Made by a program: the position numbers and the translations under genes. The notes beneath the pieces were generated by a model. That model saw only the letters and a program-made list of their open reading frames with translations. It did not search any database and had not been told where the DNA came from. 64,000 bases of DNA. Source: Planosporangium thailandense. Its GTDB lineage: Bacteria; Actinomycetota; Actinomycetes; Mycobacteriales; Micromonosporaceae. The stretch lies in NCBI RefSeq assembly GCF_011947195.1, contig NZ_JAATVY010000006.1:222328-286327 (forward strand). The letters run 5' to 3'. This document shows, piece after piece, positions 25,178 through 32,529 of the stretch (position 1 is the stretch's first letter; the number at the start of each line of letters is the position of its first letter).

Positions 25178-26407
25178 ATGCGCTTCACCACCGTGATGGC
25201 CGATCCGTCGCTGTTGGAGCTGCCGTGGGAGGTCCCGCTGGAGCAGTGGCCGGTCGACCACCTCGTCACGCTCCCCCGGGGTATCTCTCGGCACGTGGTG
25301 CGGTTCGTCCGCATCGACAACGACGTGTACGCGGTCAAGGAGATAGCCGAGCAGGTGGCCGGGCGCGAGTACGAGCTGCTGCGCACCCTGGAGCGGCTGG
25401 ACGCGCCGGCCGTGGAGGCGGTGGGCGTCGTCTCCGACCGGACCACCCCCGACGGGGAGCCGCTGGAAGCGGCCCTGGTCACCAAGCACCTGCGGTTCTC
25501 GCTGCCCTACCGGGCGCTGTTCTCGCGCACGCTGCGGCCCGACACCCTCAACCGGCTGCTCGACGCGCTCGCGGTGCTGCTGGTACGGCTGCACCTGCAC
25601 GGCTTCTTCTGGGGTGACTGCTCGCTGTCGAACACGCTGTTCCGGCGCGACGCGGGTGCGTTCGCCGCGTACCTGGTCGACGCCGAGACCGGCGTGCTGC
25701 GGCCGCGCCTGTCCCCCGGTCAGCGGGCGGAGGACCTGGAGCTGGCCCGGGTCAACATCTTCGGGGAGACGCTCGACCTGGAGGCCGGCGGATACCTCCA
25801 TCCGTCGATCGACCCGTACCAGGTGTGCGACGAGGTCGTGACCCGGTACGAGCGGCTGTGGCACGAGCTGACCCATGAGCAGGTCGTGGAGCGCGGCTCC
25901 CGGCACGAGCTGGAGCACCGGATGCGGCGGCTCAACGAGCTCGGTTTCGACGTCGCCGAACTGGCGGTGTCCCTGGTGGACGGTGGCGAGCGGTACGTGG
26001 TACGCCCCAAGGTGGTCGACGCCGGCCACCACAGCCGCCGGCTGCTGCGCCTGACCGGCCTGGACGCGGAGGAGAACCAGGCGCGCCGGCTGTTGAACGA
26101 CCTCGACGCCTTCCGGGTCGCCCACCAGCTCTCCGAGTCCGACGAGGAGATCGTGGCGCACCGCTGGCTGACCAGGGCGTTCGAGCCGGTCGTGGCGGCG
26201 ATCCCGGCCGACCTGCGCGGCAAGCTCGAACCCGCCGAGCTGTACCACCAGCTGCTCGACCACCGGTGGTACCTGTCGGAGGCCGCCGGCCGCGATGTGG
26301 GTACGGCGGCGGCGCTGGAGTCGTACCTGCGTACGGTGCTCGCCCACCGGCCGGACGAGAGCGCCGTGCTCGACCCTCCGGACGAGGGCGCGGATCCGGT
26401 TCCTTGA
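25178..26407 (+). CDS. DUF4032 protein with kinase-like (Kdo/WaaP-type) N-domain
   Basis: A 409-residue cytoplasmic protein. The first 215 residues look like a small protein-kinase-like fold: VVRFVRIDNDVYAVKEI (Lys of beta-3), LHLHGFFWGDCSLSNTLF (catalytic-loop pattern with Asp and Asn) and AYLVDAETG (metal-binding Asp). The part after about 225 (YERLWHELTHEQVVE, then YVVRPKVVDAGHH) is the DUF4032 domain. Phosphotransfer is plausible from the motifs but no substrate is known. It is divergent from the DUF/dehydrogenase operon with 118 bp between starts. Confidence 0.75.
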   Translation: MRFTTVMADPSLLELPWEVPLEQWPVDHLVTLPRGISRHVVRFVRIDNDVYAVKEIAEQVAGREYELLRTLERLDAPAVEAVGVVSDRTTPDGEPLEAALVTKHLRFSLPYRALFSRTLRPDTLNRLLDALAVLLVRLHLHGFFWGDCSLSNTLFRRDAGAFAAYLVDAETGVLRPRLSPGQRAEDLELARVNIFGETLDLEAGGYLHPSIDPYQVCDEVVTRYERLWHELTHEQVVERGSRHELEHRMRRLNELGFDVAELAVSLVDGGERYVVRPKVVDAGHHSRRLLRLTGLDAEENQARRLLNDLDAFRVAHQLSESDEEIVAHRWLTRAFEPVVAAIPADLRGKLEPAELYHQLLDHRWYLSEAAGRDVGTAAALESYLRTVLAHRPDESAVLDPPDEGADPVP

Positions 26408-26516
26408 GCCAGCTCACAGCTCGTTCTGGGTCAACTCTCATCCTCCCGGCCGATTGTTAGCAGTAGGCAACTGCTTGGCCGGCCAGCGCCCGCCGGGGTG
26501 ACGCCGAGGAGGAACA

Positions 26517-27029
26517 GTGACGACCGTTGTGACGAACCCGAGCAGTACGGCCGCGTCCGGTGGCGTCGTCATCACCGACGAGCAGCTCCGGCGGATGAGC
26601 GTGGCGGAGCGTCGCGCGCTCGCGCGCCGGCTCGCCCGCCTGACCGGCGGGGGCCCCACGCCGTTCCAGCGCAGAATGTTCGTCCTCGCTGTCGGCGCGG
26701 CGTGCGCGGCCCTGGCCGGGTGGATGTTCGAGCTGGCGCAGACGCTGCCGGCGCGGTACCTCGTCGGTCACTGGGACGCGGCGTGGATCGGGTTCGACTC
26801 CATGCTGCTGGTCGGCCTCGCCGCCGTCGGGTGGACGGGCTGGCGGGGGCTCGAAGTGTTCTCGGCGCTCGCCCTCGCCACCGCGGTGCTCCTGGTCTGC
26901 GACGCCTGGTTCGACGTGATGACGACGACCGGAGGCGCCGACACCGTCGTCAGCATCCTGTCGGCCGTACTCGTCGAGCTGCCCCTCGCCGCGAGCCTGA
27001 CCTACCTGGCGTACCGCCGGCGCACATGA
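26517..27029 (+). CDS. Four-helix membrane protein, function unknown
   Basis: A 170-residue protein. It has a cytoplasmic N-terminal part with two short helices (TDEQLRRMSVAERRALARRL), then membrane helices near 59-77, 91-107, 113-132 and 142-162. The loop after the third helix carries WFDVMTTTGG. Ribosome site GAGGAG precedes the GTG/ATG start by 5 nt. No family recognised; similar proteins are common in actinomycetes. Its stop codon lies inside a perfect 26-bp inverted repeat. Confidence 0.7.
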   Translation: MTTVVTNPSSTAASGGVVITDEQLRRMSVAERRALARRLARLTGGGPTPFQRRMFVLAVGAACAALAGWMFELAQTLPARYLVGHWDAAWIGFDSMLLVGLAAVGWTGWRGLEVFSALALATAVLLVCDAWFDVMTTTGGADTVVSILSAVLVELPLAASLTYLAYRRRT

Positions 27030-27078
27030 TCGCGGAGACTTTTCCGTGCCGGGGCACGGAAAAGTCTCCGCGATCATG
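27025..27078. terminator. Perfect 26-bp inverted repeat over the stop codon
   Basis: Arms 27025-27050 and 27053-27078 match without a single mismatch around a GG centre. The left arm contains the TGA stop of the gene at 26517. It separates two convergent genes, so a bidirectional terminator is the simplest reading. The core GATCGCGGAG also occurs beside the palindrome at 43127-43174. Confidence 0.7.
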
Positions 27079-27089
27079 AATACAGGCGG

Positions 27090-27245
27090 CTACCAATAAT
27101 GGCGTCGTCCGCCGACCGGGTGGCCGATCGAGCCCATGATGAACAGCACAGCGCCGATCACGAGCACGATCACACCGATGGTCGTCAGGATGGAGACCTT
27201 CAGAAAGATCCCCAGTAGCAGAAGGATGAGACCTAAGATCAACAT
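27090..27245 (-). CDS. Small two-helix membrane protein, DUF6131-like
   Basis: A 51-residue, almost wholly hydrophobic protein: MLILGLILLLLGIFL, then VSILTTIGVIVLVIGAVLFI, then a short basic end HPVGGRRHYW. Length and the two-helix hairpin fit the DUF6131 family seen throughout actinomycetes. The ATG at 27245 follows GGGAG by about 9 nt. Function is unknown. It lies between a strong palindrome on its 3' side and the terminators of the GH5 gene on its 5' side. Confidence 0.65.
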   Translation of the reverse strand: MLILGLILLLLGIFLKVSILTTIGVIVLVIGAVLFIMGSIGHPVGGRRHYW

Positions 27246-27337
27246 CGCGCGCTCCCGGATGTCGCATCGAGGGGTGTGACAGCGACCTCCTCGTACCCAA
27301 AGCCCACCGATGTCAATCATGGCGACGTCCGACGACG

Positions 27338-27375
27338 GCGAAGCCCCCGCAGCCGTGCGGCTGCGGGGGCTTCGC
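27338..27375 (-). terminator. Strong hairpin terminator, distal of two after GH5
   Basis: Perfect 17-bp arms (27338-27354 and 27359-27375) around a 4-nt loop, GC-rich with GCCCCCGC/GCGGGGGC core. It lies about 70 bp after the GH5 stop on the minus strand. Confidence 0.75.
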
Positions 27376-27390
27376 TGCTGTCCGGGGTGA

Positions 27391-27426
27391 GGTCCTGGGG
27401 ACCGCCGGCCGGCGGTCCCCAGGACC
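27391..27426 (-). terminator. Perfect 36-nt palindrome, proximal terminator after GH5
   Basis: 18-bp arms with no spacer (27391-27408 and 27409-27426), 18 bp after the GH5 stop codon at 27445. Together with the next hairpin it gives tandem termination. Confidence 0.7.
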
Positions 27427-27444
27427 CTTATCGGGGGGAGGGAA

Positions 27445-28716
27445 TCAAGCTGGGTTGTTGCCGGGCTTGGCCGCCATCGGGGCCTGGTAGCTCTTCAGCA
27501 TGTCCATCTTGGCCTTGTCGATCGTGTTCCAGTCCTCGGTCAGCACACCACCGGTGTCGCCCGAGTCCGGGTTCCAGCACCAGTAGGTGTAGCTGAGCCC
27601 GTTCTGCTTCAGGTAGTCGATCAGCGCGTGCTGCCAGACACCCTCGGTCTCCTTCTGGTCGACCGTCTTGCCGCCGAACTCGCCCATGATCACCGGGGCC
27701 TTGCCGCTCTTGGCGAGGTTGCCCCACATCTGGTCCCAGATCGCCGGCATGTTCTTCGGGAAGTCCTTGTCGGTGAACCAGTTCTGGTTGTACACGCCCG
27801 GGCCGTAGTCGTGCGCCGAGTAGACCAGCTTCGACGGGTCGGACAGCCGCACCGGGTACTCCATGGCACCCTGCAGGTTGCCGCCCCACCAGTAGCCCTT
27901 GTTCTTGTAGTTCTCGACACCCTCGACGATGATCAGCCAGTTCGGGTTGACCTTGAGGATCGCGTTGCCGGCGCGCTCGGCGGCCAGCCGCCAGTCCGTC
28001 TTCTCGTTGCCGTCGCCCCAGGTGGCCTCACCGCGCGGCTCGTTGTGCAGGTCGGCACCGATGACCAGCGGGTTGTTCTTGTACCGCGCGGCCAGGTTGG
28101 TCCAGTCCTTGAGCCAGGTCTCCTCGCTGACCTTGTCGCTGTACCACAGCGCGCTCTGGCCGTACTGGTCCGGACGGTGCTGGTCCAGGAAGACCATCAT
28201 GCCGCGGCTGGTCGCACCGCTCACGATCTTGTCCATGATCTGCTGGCCGGTCAGGCCCTGCAGGTCCGGGTTCTGGTGGAAGTCGATGCCGTTCGGCTTG
28301 CTACCCGGCAGGAACAGCTCGTTGCTGTACGGCAGCCGGAGGGTGTTGAAGCCCTGCGCGGCGATCTGGTCGAGCATCTGCTGCCAGTTACGCGACCACA
28401 GGCCGTGCGGCGCGAACGTACCGGTCTCCATACCGAACCAGTTGATGCCGGTCAGCTGGACGACCTTGCCACGGGCGTCGACGAGCTTGCCGCCCTGGGC
28501 GTGCAGCGGGGCCACAATGCCATTGCCAACTGCCTGCGGGCGCGCGTCTCCGGTCCCGGTCCCGGTCACGGTTTTACCCGCGGTGAACGTGGGAATGGAG
28601 AAAGCAGCCGCGATGGCCAGAAGCGTCGCGAGCACGCTGGTGTACAGCACCGGCTTGCGGACGCGCAGTCGGGAGGTCAATCTTTCGATCGTCTTGGGGA
28701 GCCAGGAAGGTCCCAT
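27445..28716 (-). CDS. Membrane-anchored GH5 endoglucanase
   Basis: A 423-residue enzyme. The N-terminus has a basic region and one membrane helix (about 22-44, VLYTSVLATLLAIAAAFSI) without a clear cleavage site. The GH5 barrel runs from about 82 (LTGINWFGMETGTFAPHGLW) to 405. Acid/base Glu lies in GADLHNEPRGEATWG and the nucleophile Glu in VIMGEFGGK; HDYGPGVY and YWCWNPDSGDTGG complete the active site. It cleaves beta-1,4-glucan on the outer face of the membrane. The ATG at 28716 is used; the frame is open farther up but without protein-like content. It follows the exopolysaccharide operon on the same strand, like endoglucanases linked to cellulose synthases. Confidence 0.88.
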   Translation of the reverse strand: MGPSWLPKTIERLTSRLRVRKPVLYTSVLATLLAIAAAFSIPTFTAGKTVTGTGTGDARPQAVGNGIVAPLHAQGGKLVDARGKVVQLTGINWFGMETGTFAPHGLWSRNWQQMLDQIAAQGFNTLRLPYSNELFLPGSKPNGIDFHQNPDLQGLTGQQIMDKIVSGATSRGMMVFLDQHRPDQYGQSALWYSDKVSEETWLKDWTNLAARYKNNPLVIGADLHNEPRGEATWGDGNEKTDWRLAAERAGNAILKVNPNWLIIVEGVENYKNKGYWWGGNLQGAMEYPVRLSDPSKLVYSAHDYGPGVYNQNWFTDKDFPKNMPAIWDQMWGNLAKSGKAPVIMGEFGGKTVDQKETEGVWQHALIDYLKQNGLSYTYWCWNPDSGDTGGVLTEDWNTIDKAKMDMLKSYQAPMAAKPGNNPA

Positions 28717-29158
28717 ACGTGGCTCTGTCCTAACGGTCGGGCGACACCACGTACCGCGGATCCGCCGGTGGTCGGCGCACCCCGCGAGCCATGGTCGTCG
28801 GTTCGGGTCGGTTGAGGATGCGACCGGCCGACCGCGACACGCGGACGACACGACACCTCCGACCACCTCGACCGGTCAGCGATGACCTGCCGAGGTCGTC
28901 GCGCGACGCCCCTGGGGGTAGGGGTGTCCCGCTCAACCTCTCGGGCAGGTCCAAACGCTACGTACGTGGCTCGGGCAGCCAAACGTACCGATGACCGGAC
29001 TTTTACCGAGTGATTCGCTCGACCGCGGCTACGCCAACCGGCCTACGCCAACGGCGACCGCGGCGTCTCGTCCAACGGGACTACTGCAACGGGACTACTG
29101 CAACGGGACGACGACGCGCCGACCATCCGGTCGACGCGTCGTCACAGTCACGTGGCGG
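28717..29158. other. 442-bp gap upstream of GH5, with tandem repeats
   Basis: No gene seen. The right part holds tandem copies of the 14-mer AACGGGACTACTGC (29074-29087 and 29088-29101, then 8 more bases) and, left of it, two loose copies of CTACGCCAAC (29029-29053). A hairpin at 29110-29143 terminates the operon coming from the right. The left part (28717-29000) is expected to carry the GH5 promoter; I saw no convincing -10/-35 pair. Confidence 0.55.
29110..29143 (-). terminator. Hairpin terminator of the exopolysaccharide/two-component operon
   Basis: GACGACGCG (29110-29118) pairs with CGCGTCGTC (29135-29143); after one mismatch CGACC pairs with GGTCG around loop ATCC. It starts 16 bp after the response-regulator stop on the minus strand. 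Confidence 0.7.
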
Positions 29159-29830
29159 TCAGTGCTGGCACTCCGGCAGGCCCCACTCGGCGGCCTTGAC
29201 GACAGCCTCCAATTTGGAGTGCGCGCTCAGTTTGCTCAACAGATGGCGGACATGGCTACGTACTGTCGTATAGCTCACGCCCAGCTGCCGGGCGATGTCA
29301 CGGTTGTCCATGCCCTCGGCCATCAGCCCCAGGATCTGCCGCTCCCGCGGGGTCAGGCTCTCCAGCAGGCGGGACCGCTCGGCCTGCCGCTGCGCCTGCT
29401 CCCGGCGCCGGGCCAGCAGGCCGGCCAACTGCCGGGCCGGCACGAGGATCTCCCCTTCGGCCGCCCGGCGCACCGCCGCCGCCACGTCCGCCCCGCCCGC
29501 GCTCTTGACCAGGTAGCCGGACGCGCCCGCCTCCAGGGCCGCGAGCATCGACTCGTCACTGTCGTCGGCGCTCAGGAACACCACGGCTATCTCGGGCCAG
29601 CGCTCGCGCAGCGCCAGCGTCGCGTCGACCCCGGTGCCGTCGGGTAGCCAGTAGTCGACCACCGCGACGTCGACCGGGCCGCTGTCGGGCAGCCGCCGTA
29701 CCTCGGCGACACTGCCCGTCACCCCGACGACCTCCAGGCCGGGGTACTCCCCCAGCAGCACCGCGAGGCCCTCGGCGACCACCTGGTGGTCCTCGACGAT
29801 CAGTACCCGGTACGGGCGCGCCCCGGTCAT
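29159..29830 (-). CDS. NarL/FixJ response regulator, last gene of the exopolysaccharide run
   Basis: A 223-residue regulator. Receiver domain about 7-122: acidic pair in LIVEDHQ, phospho-acceptor Asp in VAVVDYWLPDGTG, Ser in VFLSADD and Lys in YLVKSAG. LuxR-type HTH about 157-220: SLTPRERQILGLMAEG, DIARQLGVSYTTVRSHVRHL. Its ATG overlaps the kinase stop (TGATG), which fixes the pairing. The kinase/regulator pair sits directly behind the glycosyltransferase genes on one strand, so it likely reports on envelope or surface polysaccharide state and may control the upstream genes or the GH5 gene downstream. Confidence 0.9.
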   Translation of the reverse strand: MTGARPYRVLIVEDHQVVAEGLAVLLGEYPGLEVVGVTGSVAEVRRLPDSGPVDVAVVDYWLPDGTGVDATLALRERWPEIAVVFLSADDSDESMLAALEAGASGYLVKSAGGADVAAAVRRAAEGEILVPARQLAGLLARRREQAQRQAERSRLLESLTPRERQILGLMAEGMDNRDIARQLGVSYTTVRSHVRHLLSKLSAHSKLEAVVKAAEWGLPECQH

Positions 29831-31032
29831 CAGGCGACCGCGCCGTCGCTGGGCCGGCTCCCCCGCAGCGCCGGCGGTCGGGCCATGGTCTCCAGGTCGG
29901 CGCCGCGCGGTATCCAGACCGAGACCGTGGTGCCGGCGCCGGGAGCGCTGTCCAGCCGGAACGAGCCGCCGGCGAACGTCGCCCGCTCCCGCATCAGCAC
30001 CAGCCCGAGGTGCCCCGGCGCGGGCGCGCGGGGCCGGCGGTCGCCGGCCGGCAGCCCCACCCCGTCGTCGCTCACCCGCGCGGCGTACCCGCCGTTGCGG
30101 TGGTCCAACATCACCTCGACCCGCTGGGCGTGGGCGTGCCTGCCGACGTTGGCGAGGGCCTCCTGGATGATCCGGTACAGCAGCACGCGGGCCGGCAGCG
30201 GCGGCTCGGCGGTCAGCCGGTTGTCCAGCCGCACCTCGATGCCGGTGTCGTCGTGCAGCCGGGACAGGGCGTCGCGCACCGCGGCGGGCAGCCCGACCCG
30301 TTCCAGCGCGGGTGGCCGGAAGTCGAAGATCAGCCGGCGCAGCCGGTCGGCGGCCAGCGCCAGGGACTCCTCCAGCCGGGACAGCACCTCGAGCGCGCCG
30401 GGGTCGCCCTGGAGCCGGCGGCGCAGCTGCTGCAGCCGCAGCATCGACGCGGTGATCACCTGGAGGCTGTCGTCGTGCACCCCGGCGGCGATCCGTGCAC
30501 GCTCCCGCTCCTGCGTCCGGATCAGGTCGGCGAGCAGCCGCTCCTGCTCCTGCTCGGCGTCGGCGAGCCGGCGCAGGCGCGCCTCGAGCGCGACCCGTGA
30601 ACGGCCCGGTTCGCCGTGGACGTCGATCGCCACGATCACGGGCCGGCCGCCGTTCGGGCGGTCGTCCGGAGCGCCGGCCGTCTCGGGCGTGGTCATCCGC
30701 AGGTCGACCGGCACCTGGCGGCCGTCGGGCAGCCGCAGCGCGGAGGTGGCGAGCACGGGGCCCGACGGCGAACCGGCCGGGGCCGCGGCACCGCCCGCCC
30801 CGTCAGCCGCGGCACCGCCGGCCCGGTCAGCCGCCGGGCCGGTACGCAAGCCGCGGGTCGGGTCGCCGACCAGCAGCCGGTCGAGTCGCTGGCCGACCAG
30901 ATCGGCGGCGTCCCGGCGCAGCAGGCGCTCCGCCTCCGCGCTGACCAGCGTGACCACGCCGGCCCCGTCGGTGACCAGGAGTGCCTGCGGTGCTGCCCGG
31001 AACGCCGCCTCGTACCCGACCGGCTCGGTCAT
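29830..31032 (-). CDS. Cytoplasmic PAS-domain sensor histidine kinase (HPK7/NarX-type)
   Basis: A 400-residue kinase without membrane segments. PAS domain about 8-120 (AFRAAPQALLVTDGAGVVTLVS), interrupted by an Ala/Gly-rich insert at 68-88. HisKA_3 region with GVHDDSLQVITASML (phospho-His), then the ATPase domain with EALANVGRHAHAQ (N box), SDDGVGLP (G1) and GHLGLVLMRERATFAGG (G2). This type pairs with NarL-family regulators, here the overlapping gene at 29159. Being soluble, it must sense an internal signal or a membrane partner, possibly one of the polysaccharide proteins encoded upstream. Confidence 0.88.
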   Translation of the reverse strand: MTEPVGYEAAFRAAPQALLVTDGAGVVTLVSAEAERLLRRDAADLVGQRLDRLLVGDPTRGLRTGPAADRAGGAAADGAGGAAAPAGSPSGPVLATSALRLPDGRQVPVDLRMTTPETAGAPDDRPNGGRPVIVAIDVHGEPGRSRVALEARLRRLADAEQEQERLLADLIRTQERERARIAAGVHDDSLQVITASMLRLQQLRRRLQGDPGALEVLSRLEESLALAADRLRRLIFDFRPPALERVGLPAAVRDALSRLHDDTGIEVRLDNRLTAEPPLPARVLLYRIIQEALANVGRHAHAQRVEVMLDHRNGGYAARVSDDGVGLPAGDRRPRAPAPGHLGLVLMRERATFAGGSFRLDSAPGAGTTVSVWIPRGADLETMARPPALRGSRPSDGAVA

Positions 31033-31050
31033 CGGCGCCTCCCGGGCGCG

Positions 31051-32496
31051 CTAGTTCTGCAGATCCGGGGGCAGCTTGTACGGCGGCTGGGGTGGCACGT
31101 CGACCGGGCCGGCCGAGTTGTCGACCTTGAACGTGACCGTCGCGGTACCGCCGGAACGCTGCCCCACCAGCGTAAACAGCACCGCGTCCCCGGCGTCGCC
31201 CGGGATCGTGTACTGGCCCGCCGCTCGGGCGCGGCCGGTGGCGTCCACCCGGAACGCCGCCACGAGCTGGCTCTTGGCGCCCTTGCCCTTGGCCGCGTAC
31301 ACCCACACCGCCTCGTTCGCGCCGAACCCCTGCGCGTAGAAGCTGATGCTCGTCCCCGGCGAGCCGCCGTAGGTGCTGGTCCGCACCATCGGCATGTACG
31401 GCAGCACGGAGAAGCTGGACGTGGTCGTCGCGCCGCTGAGCTCACCGGTGAACACCAGCCGCTGCGCTCCCTTCAGCTGGTAGGGCACGATGAACCCGCC
31501 GCTGTGGAAGGCGCCCGCGCCGTCGGTCTGGAGCGCCAGGATCGGCGCGCCACCGGCCGAGTTGAGCCGCACCAGCACCCGCTCGCCCGGCATGAAGCCC
31601 TTGCCGCTGAAGCCGACCGGGTTCATGGCCCGCATCGCGTACGGCTTGAGCGCGATCGACGGGTAGAGCTTGAGCACCTGGAACGGCAGGCTCGCGGCCG
31701 CACCGCTCTTCTGGCCGACGATGACCACGCTGGTCGTGCCGACCGCCGACACACCCACCTTGATCGGCACCTTGCTCACCGCGCCGTGCGCGTCGGTGTG
31801 CAGGACCGCGTTGGGCGTGCCGCTGATGCGGCCCCAGTACACGTTGAGGTCCTCGCCGGGCGAGAAGCCGGACACCGTCAGCGTCACGACGTCACCGGGC
31901 TTGCCCACCATCGCCGACATCTTGGCCACACCGGCGGCGCCGGCGGCGAGCTGGGCCTGCGACTTGGCGACCTTCTTGCCGCCGCGCTGCTGGGCGGTGA
32001 TGTCGCGGGTGGAGGTGTCGGCGTTCAGCCCCTGGGACGGGAACTTGATCGTCGTGTAGAACGACCCGTACCGGTCCCCGATCGCCGTACCCAACGGCGT
32101 GGTCTTGGCCTTCTTGCCACTGCCGGCCGTCATGACCAGGTCGATCTTCGCGCCGGGGTCGAAGCCCGAGCCGACGATGGTGACCGGCATGTCGGGGCGC
32201 ACGATGCCGGGGTCGACGGTGACGATCGGCGCGCCGCTGCCGAGTACCTTCACGCCGTTGACCTCGGCGTTGGCCGGGGGCGTGGTCTGGGCCTGGGTGG
32301 TGGTGGTCTCGCCCGGGGTCGGCTGCTTGCCGCCCACCGGGGACCGGATGCCCAGCGACGGCAGCACCGACCGGCCCACGTTGACCACGAGGAACAGGGC
32401 CACCACGAGGATCAGCAGCCGCTTCCAGTTCTGCCGGGCCCGGACACGCGCCTCCTGCGCCGACTGTCCCGACCGGGTACGCACTGCGTTTGCCAT
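31051..32496 (-). CDS. Membrane-anchored Ig/IPT-like repeat protein of the exopolysaccharide locus
   Basis: A 481-residue protein. A basic cytoplasmic start is followed by one membrane helix (about 27-46, LLILVVALFLVVNVGRSVLP) and a Thr/Pro linker. The rest is extracellular and consists of about four beta-sandwich repeats, each opening with a variant of VTIVGSGFDPGAKIDLV, VTLTVSGFSPGEDLNVYW, VGFSGKGFMPGERVLVRL or ISFYAQGFGANEAVWVY. This GF-x-PGE pattern is typical of IPT/TIG-like domains. The end is Pro-rich (VDVPPQPPYKLPPDLQ). No catalytic site is seen, so a structural or glycan-binding surface role is likely. It lies between a glycosyltransferase and the kinase, with gaps of 33 and 18 bp. 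Confidence 0.75.
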   Translation of the reverse strand: MANAVRTRSGQSAQEARVRARQNWKRLLILVVALFLVVNVGRSVLPSLGIRSPVGGKQPTPGETTTTQAQTTPPANAEVNGVKVLGSGAPIVTVDPGIVRPDMPVTIVGSGFDPGAKIDLVMTAGSGKKAKTTPLGTAIGDRYGSFYTTIKFPSQGLNADTSTRDITAQQRGGKKVAKSQAQLAAGAAGVAKMSAMVGKPGDVVTLTVSGFSPGEDLNVYWGRISGTPNAVLHTDAHGAVSKVPIKVGVSAVGTTSVVIVGQKSGAAASLPFQVLKLYPSIALKPYAMRAMNPVGFSGKGFMPGERVLVRLNSAGGAPILALQTDGAGAFHSGGFIVPYQLKGAQRLVFTGELSGATTTSSFSVLPYMPMVRTSTYGGSPGTSISFYAQGFGANEAVWVYAAKGKGAKSQLVAAFRVDATGRARAAGQYTIPGDAGDAVLFTLVGQRSGGTATVTFKVDNSAGPVDVPPQPPYKLPPDLQN

Positions 32497-32529
32497 CTGT
32501 ACCTCCTCTGCGCTGCGAGAGGTCGACGC

